NCBI RefSeq assembly: GCF_938045345.1
Contig: NZ_CALIMS010000036.1
Span: 1-64,000 of the forward strand
DNA length: 64,000 bases
Direction of reading: 5' to 3'
Origin: an uncultured Campylobacter sp.
GTDB lineage: Bacteria; Campylobacterota; Campylobacteria; Campylobacterales; Campylobacteraceae
Below, piece after piece: positions 27,198-34,926 of the stretch. The position numbers and the translations under genes were made by a program. The notes under the pieces are model-generated. The model saw only the letters and a list, made by a program, of their open reading frames with translations, was not told the origin of the DNA and made no database searches. The first letter of the stretch is position 1. Each line of letters opens with the position of its first letter.

Positions 27198-27572
27198 TTA
27201 ATACGCGTCGCACATAAATTTACAGACGGTTTTCGTGCGCAGATTAAGTATGATCGAGCTTAGGCATCTGCCGTCCTTGTTGCCGCTTAGCAGGCGCACG
27301 GCGTCGCCCTCTTTCCACTGCTTGCTGTCGCCCTCGATCGTCCTGTAATGCGCGCCGTTAATGACAAGCGACTCGCCGCCCTTTAGCGTTTTATCGATCT
27401 TTAGATCGCTTGCGATCTGGCTTAGATCGCCTTTTAGGGCATTTGCGATTAGTTTTTCCTCGGCCTGCTCATGCGTCTTCATCGAGCTTTTAGCAAAGTC
27501 CGGCACCTGCACAGTTTCGGTCTGAGCCGAAGCAAACACGGCGAGCACGCAAGCAGCGTAAATTAGTTTCAT
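27198..27572 (-). CDS. small secreted protein of unknown function
   Basis: A 124-residue exported protein: signal peptide MKLIYAACVLAVFASAQ, then a mature domain of about 105 residues. The C-terminal part (EGDAVRLLSGNKDGRCLSSIILNLRTKTVCKFMCDAY) has three Cys that could form disulfides and looks like a small SH3-like barrel, but I do not recognise a family. AGGAGA precedes the ATG. It stands alone between pglB and the TIR region. Confidence 0.65.
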   Translation of the reverse strand: MKLIYAACVLAVFASAQTETVQVPDFAKSSMKTHEQAEEKLIANALKGDLSQIASDLKIDKTLKGGESLVINGAHYRTIEGDSKQWKEGDAVRLLSGNKDGRCLSSIILNLRTKTVCKFMCDAY

Positions 27573-27726
27573 ATTTTCTCCTCGGTTTTTTCAAAATTTC
27601 GGCGATTATAGCAAAGTTTACTTAAAAATTTCGGTCTAAATTTAGCTAGAGTTTAAATTTAAGAAAGCGCCCGTCTGTTTAAAACAGAGCCGGACTCGAT
27701 GGCAAATTATAAAATTTCGCCGCAAT

Positions 27727-27927
27727 TTAAAATTTACTTATTAAATATGCAGCAAGCGCGCTTAGCCAAACAAACAGCGCTATGATCCAAAACATCACTC
27801 GCGGCGTACCCGCGGAAAATGCCGCAAGCATCGCCGAGGAGAGTATTCCTCTGCCGTATTGCAGCAAGCCTATGAGTGCGGTGGCATTCGAGCGTGAGGC
27901 GGATTTTGGGGATGCTAGTTGTGTAAC
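27727..27927 (-). pseudogene. C-terminal remnant of a Bcr/CflA-type MFS transporter
   Basis: Sixty-six codons ending at a TAA (27727-27729) encode a helix pair: NATALIGLLQYGRGILSSAM then TPRVMFWIIALFVWLSALAAYLI. This has the pattern of the last two helices of drug:H+ antiporters of the Bcr/CflA family (compare the intact gene at 51215). There is no start codon or ribosome site, and an in-frame stop lies just upstream, so the 5' nine-tenths of the gene is missing. The next gene upstream is the AT-rich TIR gene, suggesting that its arrival removed the rest. Confidence 0.72.
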
Positions 27928-27970
27928 GGAAAGCGGCTAAAACTTTGCTGCTGTTAACTTCAAATTTCTT

Positions 27971-29098
27971 TTAATCCAAATAAATTATATCAGTTGTCTT
28001 GAAACGACTTGCCCAATTTTCTATGGTTTTTGGAATTTTATTTTTGTATCTTTGTTCTGTTGTAAAGTAGTATACTTTTTCTGCATCAGAGTAGGCACCC
28101 CAAATTTCTTTATTATCATCTATTATTAAAATCGCAGCATAGTCACTATAGAATCCTGGAACAAATGCGTCAATTATAGTTGCTTTAAAGTCATCAAGAT
28201 TATCAATGCATACACTGCTACTACCAAAGCATTTTAAAAAATCATCCCATTTGGATTCCGGACTATAGTTTTCTAAATCATGTTTTTCATCTTTAGTGAT
28301 TAATGCATATATTTTTGATAAAACAAAATCATCTATGATGTCATCATAAAATGTAAAAATATCCTTTTGAAATTCATAAATACCGTCGAAATATGCACCT
28401 ATGCCACACAAATTTTGACAGTTTATCGGATCTATTTGAATTCCGTCTTTTATTTTCACAAATTTAATTTTACTTTCGCCTTCTTCGAATATAGCTTCAT
28501 TTTTTGATATAAATTTGGCATATTCATTTCCCAATATACCCAAATATGCTCCATTTTGAACCATTAAATCAAAAATAAAACCATTTTGTTTTACGTCTTT
28601 TATAAATAAAGAGCCCGTATTGCTAGGCACGATACTATCTCGCTCCCATTTACCCCACCATCTTTGATTAAAAACTAATCCGATTTTCTTAATAAAAAAA
28701 TCTACTATCTCTTTTGGTGTTTTATTTTTGGCACTTATATATGCTAAATTTTCATTAAGACCAGGCAACTCTGTATTATCAAATTTAACTGGAAGTATAT
28801 ATTCTTGGTCTATTTCGTTTAACGCTCTTACTTGAACAGATCTATATTCATGCCTGGTCCACTTTTTATTTTTATATTGCTCGGAAATAAAAACTATTGT
28901 GTATTTAGCCTTATTTTGATAGATATCTTGAAGGTATTCAAATAAATTTTTACCCCAAATTTCATCTTGGTTAAAATCATCATAAAATACTTTTACGCCA
29001 AAGTTTTTAAGAAAACTGGCAACTTCTTCTACATACTCTCTATTTTCTCCAGCAAATGACAATGCTACATCATACTCGTATATTTTATTTTGTTTCAT
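27971..29098 (-). CDS. TIR-domain protein, candidate NAD-cleaving defence effector
   Basis: A 375-residue protein. Residues 6-140 are a bacterial TIR domain: YDVALSFAGENREYVEEVA, VFYDDF, then WGKNLFEYL with Glu 54 at the position of the catalytic Glu of TIR NADases, KAKYTIVFISEQY and KWTRHEYRS. Residues 146-245 look like an all-beta domain (FDLMVQNGAYLGILGNEYAKF, then GIGAYFDGIYE) resembling small secreted lipocalin/lysozyme-inhibitor-like domains. Residues 250-375 are unrecognised, ending YYFTTEQRYKNKIPKTIENW. It is clearly AT-richer than its neighbours, stands alone with its own AAAGGATAAAT site, and abuts a transporter remnant: signs of horizontal gain. Anti-phage defence is inference. Confidence 0.8.
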   Translation of the reverse strand: MKQNKIYEYDVALSFAGENREYVEEVASFLKNFGVKVFYDDFNQDEIWGKNLFEYLQDIYQNKAKYTIVFISEQYKNKKWTRHEYRSVQVRALNEIDQEYILPVKFDNTELPGLNENLAYISAKNKTPKEIVDFFIKKIGLVFNQRWWGKWERDSIVPSNTGSLFIKDVKQNGFIFDLMVQNGAYLGILGNEYAKFISKNEAIFEEGESKIKFVKIKDGIQIDPINCQNLCGIGAYFDGIYEFQKDIFTFYDDIIDDFVLSKIYALITKDEKHDLENYSPESKWDDFLKCFGSSSVCIDNLDDFKATIIDAFVPGFYSDYAAILIIDDNKEIWGAYSDAEKVYYFTTEQRYKNKIPKTIENWASRFKTTDIIYLD

Positions 29099-29158
29099 AT
29101 TTATCCTTTATGGTTTATATAATGTAAAAAATTAAATTACAAGTATATTATAAGAGTA

Positions 29159-30373
29159 TCACTCCGCTTCATACCTCTCGCCGGGTTTCATTTCTATCAT
29201 CTCCCACGGTAAACCCTGCTTATTTAGCTCATCCATGAAAGGCTTGGCGTCGAAATTTTCCATATTAAAGACACCCTTTCCGCTCCAGATACCCTTTGCC
29301 ACCATCATCGAGCCGATCATCGCAGGCACGCCTGTGGTGTAGCTAACGGCCTGTGCGCCCGTCTCGGCGTAGCAAGCCTCATGGTCGCAGACGTTATAGA
29401 TGTAGACTTGGCGCTCTTTGCCGTCTTTGAGCCCGCGAATCACGCAGCCGATGTTGGTTTTACCCTTCGTTCTAGGGCCTAGCGACGCAGGATCAGGCAG
29501 TAGCGTCTTTAGAAACTGTATCGGCACGATTTTGGCGCCGTTATGCTCGACCTCGTCGATACGCAGCATGCCGACGTTTTCTAGGCATTTCATATGCGTG
29601 AGGTAGCTCTGTCCGAATGTCATGAAAAAGCGGATTCGCTTCAGCCCTTTGATGTTTTTTACTAAGCTTTCTAGCTCCTCGTGGTAGAGCAGGTAGCTGT
29701 CTTTGACGCCTACTTTCGGGTAGTCCCATTTGAACATGATCTGCATCGGCTCGGTTTCTTTCCACTCGCCGCGCTCCCAGTAGCGGCCTTTTGCGCTTAC
29801 TTCGCGCAGGTTGATTTCAGGGTTGAAATTCGTCGCGAACGGATAGCCGTGATCGCCCGCGTTGCAGTCTAGGATATCGATCTCGCCGATCTCGTCAAAG
29901 AGATTTTGCTGCGCGTAGGCGCAAAATACGTTCGTCACGCCAGGATCAAAGCCGCTTCCTAGCAGCGCCATCGTGTTTGCGGCTTTAAACTCGCCGTCCT
30001 TCGCCCACTGCAGCTTGTATTCAAATTTGGCGGTGTCCGGGTGCTCGTAGTTTGCGGTGTCGATGTATGGAATGCCGGCGCGAGAGCACGCGTCCATTAG
30101 CGTTAGGTCCTGGTACGGCAGCGCCACATTTAAAAGCAAATCGGTGCCCGTTTTTTTGATTAAATTTACGACCGCGTCGGTGTGGTCCGCGTCGATCTGG
30201 GCGGTGCCAATTTGCACGCCTAGGCGGTCTTTGATAAATTTAGCGATCGCGTCGCACTTACTTTTGGTGCGGCTTGCAAGTGTGATTTTTGTAAAAACGT
30301 CCGCGTTCATCGCGCATTTTATGGTCGCGACTTGGCTCACGCCGCCCGCGCCTATGATTAAGATATTTGACAT
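29159..30373 (-). CDS. saccharopine dehydrogenase-like enzyme, probable carboxynorspermidine dehydrogenase
   Basis: A 404-residue NAD(P)-dependent enzyme, starting MSNILIIGAGGVSQVATIKC (Rossmann GxGGV). Start chosen at 30373 because AAAGGAG lies 6 bases upstream. Family motifs: ASRTKSKCDAIAKF, LPYQDLTLMDACSRAGIPYIDTANYE and GFDPGVTNVFCAYA. In Campylobacter and Vibrio close relatives (Lys1-like/CANSDH) condense aspartate semialdehyde with a diamine to carboxy(nor)spermidine, feeding spermidine synthesis with NspC. That role is likely here, but the lysine-pathway reaction cannot be excluded. NspC is not in the window. Confidence 0.87.
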   Translation of the reverse strand: MSNILIIGAGGVSQVATIKCAMNADVFTKITLASRTKSKCDAIAKFIKDRLGVQIGTAQIDADHTDAVVNLIKKTGTDLLLNVALPYQDLTLMDACSRAGIPYIDTANYEHPDTAKFEYKLQWAKDGEFKAANTMALLGSGFDPGVTNVFCAYAQQNLFDEIGEIDILDCNAGDHGYPFATNFNPEINLREVSAKGRYWERGEWKETEPMQIMFKWDYPKVGVKDSYLLYHEELESLVKNIKGLKRIRFFMTFGQSYLTHMKCLENVGMLRIDEVEHNGAKIVPIQFLKTLLPDPASLGPRTKGKTNIGCVIRGLKDGKERQVYIYNVCDHEACYAETGAQAVSYTTGVPAMIGSMMVAKGIWSGKGVFNMENFDAKPFMDELNKQGLPWEMIEMKPGERYEAE

Positions 30374-30746
30374 TTGGGCTCCTTTAAATTTTAAATTTTG
30401 CTGCAATTTTAGCAAATTTAAGATGAATTTTAAGAGGCTAGGTGTAATTAATCATAAAGTTTGGCTATGGCTAGCACGGCGCACAAACCAGTCATAACAA
30501 GAGCGTCGAAAGCGGCACGGCGTTAAAATTTTACGCGGATAGCAGCATACCGATTGACGGCAGCACGAGATTAAATTTACCGCCCTGCATCGCGCGATAA
30601 AATTTTTAAGCTTTAAAGCGCTCGTTTAAATTTAACGTTCCGCGGCAAGGCGTGGATAATTTAAAATTTAAAGCTCGCCCGCTTCGCCGCTAAATTTATC
30701 GCGCTTCTTGCCCAGGCGCGCAGCAAACCGCATACCGCAGCTAAAT
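30374..30746. other. gene-free gap
   Basis: No coding region or RNA seen. AAATTTA-type words occur but without clear 15-base spacing. Confidence 0.5.
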
Positions 30747-30920
30747 TTAGCGCTTTAGCGAACAGCGGTTTAAAAAGTAGCAAGCCGGACAAAATCCCGT
30801 GACGCCCACGATAAAGGGCACCAGTCCGATCAGTCCCCACCAGCTGCCAAACACGACTCCGGCGATCATTATCGCTAGCCCGATCAGCGCTCTTATTATC
30901 CTAGTTTTTCTGCTTAGCAT
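30747..30920 (-). CDS. DUF2892 small membrane protein
   Basis: A 57-residue protein starting MLSRKTRIIRALIGLAIM and ending at TAA. It has two hydrophobic helices, the motif GSWWGLIGLVPFIVGVTGFCPACYFL and a terminal RCS. This is the DUF2892 (YgaP membrane part-like) pattern: basic N-terminus, WWGLIGLVP, then G-x-C-P. AGAAGTGAAAACGCA precedes the ATG, with no strong ribosome site. DUF2892 domains are often found alone or fused to rhodanese domains; the two Cys near the second helix may matter in sulfur handling. Function not known. Confidence 0.78.
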   Translation of the reverse strand: MLSRKTRIIRALIGLAIMIAGVVFGSWWGLIGLVPFIVGVTGFCPACYFLNRCSLKR

Positions 30921-31415
30921 TGCGTTTTCACTTCTTTGTTTTTACATTTTGCACGTATTAATGCTTAAAAATTTTTAAAGTAAGCAATGGCAACAAACCG
31001 CCATCTAGCGTATCATCTTTGAGCTCGCCTTCCTACATACGCGCCTTGGTTAAATTCGGCTTCGTTTAATTATCTTTTCTTTTGCGTAAAAGTGCGATAC
31101 AACAAAATTTATGTGCCTAAGAAATAAAATTTTATGCGAGCGATTTAAAATTTTGGCAAGCGTAAAATAAGGTGAACTCGAATGCCGGCGGGCAGTAGGA
31201 TAAAATTTGCGTATCGAGGGATAAAAATTTGTACGCAGCTTTAAATTTGGAATTACGATAAATTTTAACCGAGCGGAATTCTATCGTCACAGAAAGCTTG
31301 TCTAAATTTAGCTCGCCGCGTGTTTTAGGGGGTTTAAATTCAGACGCTGCAGCAAAAAAGCGTAGTGCGATATTTACGATCGAGGCGGCACCGATCTTGC
31401 GCCGCACCGCTAAAA
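30921..31415. other. gene-free gap, AAATTT-rich
   Basis: No convincing gene. An overlapping minus frame (31132-31419) has repeat-like composition and no ribosome site. AAAATTTT words occur at irregular distances. Confidence 0.5.
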
Positions 31416-31901
31416 TCAAATTTCGTAGCGATAAATTTTGCCGAAATTTTCATCCAGAGTGTAGCTAAACTCGCCGCCTGCGTAATAGATTGTCTCGCCG
31501 CTCTCCAGCTCAAAGCGCTGATATACGCGCAGCACGACCTCGTTTTCGCTGATGCCTTGGACATGGATAAAGATATCACTCTTTCTGCCCGCGGTCATCG
31601 CCATTTGGTAGAGCTGATTAAATAGTGCATATTCCGGATCTTTCTCGGCATCCTCTTGGGATAAAAAGCCCTCCAGCACGCCCAGCATCTCCGCGCGAAA
31701 TTCCGTCCTGGCGCGCGCATAGGCGTTTTGGATATTTTCGATCTGGTTGGTATCGAGTAAATTTAAAAGCGAATGTTTGCCCACGTAAAGCGTCGCGCTC
31801 GATGTGATTTTGCCGTCCTTATCGGTCACTAGTCGCAGAGCTTTCTCTACGCGCCACAAGGCCTCTTTTAGTTCGAGCCCGCTTTCAATTTCAATCTTCA
31901 T
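31416..31901 (-). CDS. conserved protein of unknown function
   Basis: A 161-residue cytoplasmic protein with no signal peptide or membrane segment. The first two codons of the frame are both ATG; the second (31901) is better spaced from AAAGGA. It has an acidic, mixed alpha/beta composition with a middle helix-rich part (QNAYARARTEFRAEMLGVLEGFL) and a C-terminal strand-rich part (FIHVQGISENEVVLRVYQRFELE, YYAGGEFSY). I do not recognise a family. It stands alone, 40 bases upstream of the LysE-type gene on the same strand. Confidence 0.7.
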   Translation of the reverse strand: MKIEIESGLELKEALWRVEKALRLVTDKDGKITSSATLYVGKHSLLNLLDTNQIENIQNAYARARTEFRAEMLGVLEGFLSQEDAEKDPEYALFNQLYQMAMTAGRKSDIFIHVQGISENEVVLRVYQRFELESGETIYYAGGEFSYTLDENFGKIYRYEI

Positions 31902-31943
31902 CATAGATCCTTTATCAAGAATGCGGAATTTTAGCGTGAAATT

Positions 31944-32573
31944 TTAAATTTTAAAGACAAACTTCGTGATCAGATACGCCATATACAGCATCAAAACTCC
32001 CACGAGCGCGTCGATTATGCGCCACGCTCTGCTGCTTGCAAAAAGCTTCGAAAGCGCCCCTGAACCGTAGCCCAAGCCGAAAAACCACGCAAACGATACG
32101 AACATAACTCCCGCGTAAAACCACGGCTTTTGGGCATCTACGATCGTAGCGCCGAGCGAGCCCACGACCACGACGGTGTCTAAATACACGTGCGGATTTA
32201 GAAGCGTCACCGCAAGAGCTTTGGCTACGACGGGCGCCAGCGGGCTATTTGCAGAGTTTTGAATCTTGGCAAAATGCGAGCCTCTGTAGGCGCTAAAAAA
32301 CGAGCTTAGAGCGTAGCAGAGCAGAAATATAACCCCGCCTATGCCTAAAATTTGGGTAAGAAGAGAGTCTTGCTTAAGAGCGCCGCCGATTAAAAATATC
32401 CCTACGGCCGTAAATACGGCATCGCTTAGCGCGCAAACCATGCAAACAGCCGCGACGTGGTTTTTCGCAAGGCCTTGGGAGATGACGAAGATATTTTGCG
32501 CGCCGATAGCAACGATGAGCGAGAGCATCAGCGCGGCTCCTTGCAAGAAAATTCCGATCGATAAGGAGTTCAA
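31944..32573 (-). CDS. LysE/ArgO-type amino-acid exporter
   Basis: A 209-residue inner-membrane protein with six helices. The LysE family motif VAIGAQNIFVISQGL is at about residues 20-34, followed by CALSDAVFTAVGIF and LNPHVYLDTVVVVGSLGA. The start is taken as TTG 32573 with AGAGG 7 bases upstream; this places it 10 bases after the stop of the PH-like gene. A longer reading would overlap that gene with unconserved sequence. It probably exports basic amino acids such as arginine or lysine; the substrate is inferred from the family. Confidence 0.88.
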   Translation of the reverse strand: MNSLSIGIFLQGAALMLSLIVAIGAQNIFVISQGLAKNHVAAVCMVCALSDAVFTAVGIFLIGGALKQDSLLTQILGIGGVIFLLCYALSSFFSAYRGSHFAKIQNSANSPLAPVVAKALAVTLLNPHVYLDTVVVVGSLGATIVDAQKPWFYAGVMFVSFAWFFGLGYGSGALSKLFASSRAWRIIDALVGVLMLYMAYLITKFVFKI

Positions 32574-32583
32574 AGCCGCGCCT

Positions 32584-33507
32584 CTACTTGTTTTTACTTT
32601 CGCAGGCGGAGTTTCGCATCGCGGTATCGACGGCATCATAGCTAGCCGCTGCCGCACTTTCAGGCGCAGCGTCAGATCCATTATCGCCCGCGAGAATTTT
32701 AGGCGCGGAATCCTCGGCGCCTGTGAAATTTTCGCCCGCGCTGGCGCTATTTAAGGAAGCGGCACCATTCGGCGCGGCGGAGCTTTGTTCGTTTAAATTT
32801 GAAGCGCCCTTCAAATTCTGCGCGCCGTTTGAATTAGCGGCGCTATTAGAATTTTGCACGGTGAAATCCTGTGCCACGCGGAAATTCTGCGCGCCTAAAT
32901 TTTCATCTAAATTTTGTGCGTCGCAGGAATTTTGCGAAGCGGAATTTTCATCGCGAAGGTTTTTAGTTTTAAAATTTCTACCGCTACCCGCGCTTTTTTT
33001 AAAGCCCTTAGCGCCCTTGCGAGCTTTTGAGGCGGCTTGCTCTTCCTCAGAGCTTTGCGAAAGACCCGCTTTTTCGCGCAAAATTTTACTCAGCTCGTAG
33101 ATCGAAATTTCAAACGAGCCAGGCAGCGTGGCCTCCGTGTCACTGTAAAATCGTAAAAAATTAAAGCGGTCCTGTGCCTGCGGCGCTTTTTTGAATACAA
33201 AATTTAAAAGCTCCGTTTTGTTTCTGCCTGCGACGAAGGTTTTGGTGCCTAAATTTGCGATATCTTTGTATTTGAAGCTCTCGGAATTTGCGCCGCGCAC
33301 GATTGTAAGGGCGTCCTCGCCGATCTGCAAATAATTTTTAGCGCCGAGTCTGAGCGCGCAAAAAAACGCGCAAAATGCCGCCACTACGGAAGCAAAAAGC
33401 GCCGCGCCGCCAAAGCCCGCGTGGTAGCAATACCCGCTAGCGAGCGCCAAAATCGCCGATCCCGCCAGCGTCATCGCTACGGGCTTTTTATTCTCTTTTA
33501 CTATCAT
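32584..33507 (-). CDS. membrane PH-like protein with Asn/Gln/Ala-rich tail
   Basis: A 307-residue protein. Residues 10-52 hold two membrane helices, then a region (about 55-140) with the pattern of bacterial PH-like domains: YLQIGEDALTIVRG, FKYKDIANLGT. The C-terminal half (about 150-300) is low complexity, rich in Ala, Asn, Ser and Gln with repeated QNS, AQNL, AQNF words. These come from AATT-type DNA words spaced 12, 15 or 18 bases apart (32794-32941), mirroring the intergenic repeat. It overlaps the lipoprotein gene upstream by 4 bases. Function unknown. Confidence 0.68.
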   Translation of the reverse strand: MIVKENKKPVAMTLAGSAILALASGYCYHAGFGGAALFASVVAAFCAFFCALRLGAKNYLQIGEDALTIVRGANSESFKYKDIANLGTKTFVAGRNKTELLNFVFKKAPQAQDRFNFLRFYSDTEATLPGSFEISIYELSKILREKAGLSQSSEEEQAASKARKGAKGFKKSAGSGRNFKTKNLRDENSASQNSCDAQNLDENLGAQNFRVAQDFTVQNSNSAANSNGAQNLKGASNLNEQSSAAPNGAASLNSASAGENFTGAEDSAPKILAGDNGSDAAPESAAAASYDAVDTAMRNSACESKNK

Positions 33508-34121
33508 CTTCCCTGCTTAATCAGTTGTCTTATATATTCGTAAATTTTAAAATTTAGCGCATCCATTACCGAGTCTTTAGAGCCCGGATTTTTGATGCTT
33601 TGGTAGTTGAGGTTCGTTACGTAGTCCTTCCACGCACCCTTGCTTTTAACGCTTATGTAGAGGCTAATCTGCGAGTCGTAGAAATAATCTCTGTAATAAT
33701 CGTCGTCGTCCCACGGATCATAACCGAACGGCATCCCCCAGCCCACGCCTACGCCCGTATATCTGTAATATCTGCCAAATCCCATACCAAAGCTAAATCT
33801 TGGATTATCCCACGATCTGCGCGAAAAATCCGCCTTGCGGAAGTAGTTTAGATTGCCGCCGATTTGGACGTTCGCCGCGCCTTTATTTACGACCTTAAAT
33901 CCGTCCGCACGCAGATGCTGGATCACTGCTTGGGTTAAATTTGAATCCGTCGTAGAGGTATTGGTGAAATTTACGCTTATGAGTTTATCCTGCGGAAATT
34001 CCATAATGTGAAGCGGCTCGGAAGTGCGCACAATGCCGCTATTTACGGGCACATTTTTAGAGCAACCCGTAAAAATCAAAAACGCCGAAATGACCAAAAA
34101 AAGTGAAATTTTATTTTTCAA
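33504..34121 (-). CDS. DUF4136-like lipoprotein
   Basis: A 205-residue lipoprotein: signal peptide with lipobox IFTGC (Cys 20). The mature part has the DUF4136-type layout, a two-lobed alpha/beta domain with AVIQHLRADGFKVVNKGAANVQIGGNLNYF, interrupted by an aromatic/Gly/Asp-rich segment FGMGFGRYYRYTGVGVGWGM then DPWDDDDYYRDYFYD. Such proteins are outer-membrane or periplasmic lipoproteins of unknown role. A GAAAGGATC site precedes the ATG. It overlaps the PH-like membrane gene, so the two are probably co-expressed. Confidence 0.75.
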   Translation of the reverse strand: MKNKISLFLVISAFLIFTGCSKNVPVNSGIVRTSEPLHIMEFPQDKLISVNFTNTSTTDSNLTQAVIQHLRADGFKVVNKGAANVQIGGNLNYFRKADFSRRSWDNPRFSFGMGFGRYYRYTGVGVGWGMPFGYDPWDDDDYYRDYFYDSQISLYISVKSKGAWKDYVTNLNYQSIKNPGSKDSVMDALNFKIYEYIRQLIKQGR

Positions 34122-34266
34122 GACAGATCCTTTCGCTTAAGATTTCAAATCCTAAATTTGAGTGATTGTAGCATAAATTTAAAATTTTAATGTCAGCAAG
34201 AGAGGATTTTTTGAAATAACTTAGCGGCAAATAGGCAAGAGCGAAATTTTTAAATAAAATTTTGCG

Positions 34267-34300
34267 CCGAGCGACCGCTAAATTTAAAGCTGTCGCTCGG
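34267..34300 (-). terminator. terminator of the formate dehydrogenase operon
   Basis: Perfect 9-bp stem CCGAGCGAC / GTCGCTCGG (plus inner GCT/AGC pairing) followed on the minus strand by a T-rich tail (CGCAAAATTTTATTT). It lies about 60 bases after the fdhB stop. Confidence 0.8.
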
Positions 34301-34359
34301 TTGAAATTTCTGTGAAAGGAAGCGAAATCTTAAACCGGAGCGTTTAAAATTCCACAATC

Positions 34360-34917
34360 TTATAGGCTCACGCCGCGCGTAAGTACGCGCTTGCGATAAA
34401 CCTCCGAAACTCTGCTCGCGTCGCCCACGATTAGAGCGTTCGTGCAGCAGATCGCCGCACAAATCGGAACCTTGCCCTCTGCGATGCGGTTTTGACCGTA
34501 TTTATGCAGTTCCTCGTGCGAAAACGTAGGCTCCGGTCCACCCGCGCACATAGTGCACTTATCCATCGCGCCTTTGATACCGAAAGCTCCGTCTCTAGGG
34601 AATTGCGGAGCGCCAAACGGACACGCGTAAAGGCAGTATCCGCAGCCGATACATTTATCTTTATCGTGTAAAACGACGCCGTCGGTTCTGATATAGAAGC
34701 ATTGAACCGGGCAAACCTGCGCACAAGGCGCGTCGGTGCAGTGTTGGCAAGCGATAGAGCTTGAAACCTCCTGCCCCTCTATGCCCTCGTTTAAAGTAAT
34801 AACCTTGCGCCTATTGATCTGCACGGGAACCTCGTGCGCCGAGCTGCAGGCTACCTGGCAACCATAGCAAGCGATGCAACGCTCGACATCGACGTAAAAT
34901 TTTAATCTTGCCGGCAT
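34360..34917 (-). CDS. fdhB: formate dehydrogenase iron-sulfur subunit
   Basis: A 185-residue subunit carrying four [4Fe-4S] clusters, passing electrons from FdhA towards the membrane. Cys motifs in order: CIACYGCQVAC (14-24), CQHCTDAPCAQVCP (about 58-71), CIGCGYCLYACPFGAP (about 90-105) and CTMCAGG plus later CAAICC. It has no C-terminal membrane helix, so it depends on another membrane partner. The gene follows fdhA after 10 bases. No cytochrome b subunit gene (fdhC) follows; instead there is a terminator and then an unrelated lipoprotein gene. Confidence 0.92.
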   Translation of the reverse strand: MPARLKFYVDVERCIACYGCQVACSSAHEVPVQINRRKVITLNEGIEGQEVSSSIACQHCTDAPCAQVCPVQCFYIRTDGVVLHDKDKCIGCGYCLYACPFGAPQFPRDGAFGIKGAMDKCTMCAGGPEPTFSHEELHKYGQNRIAEGKVPICAAICCTNALIVGDASRVSEVYRKRVLTRGVSL

Positions 34918-34926
34918 TTTATCTCC

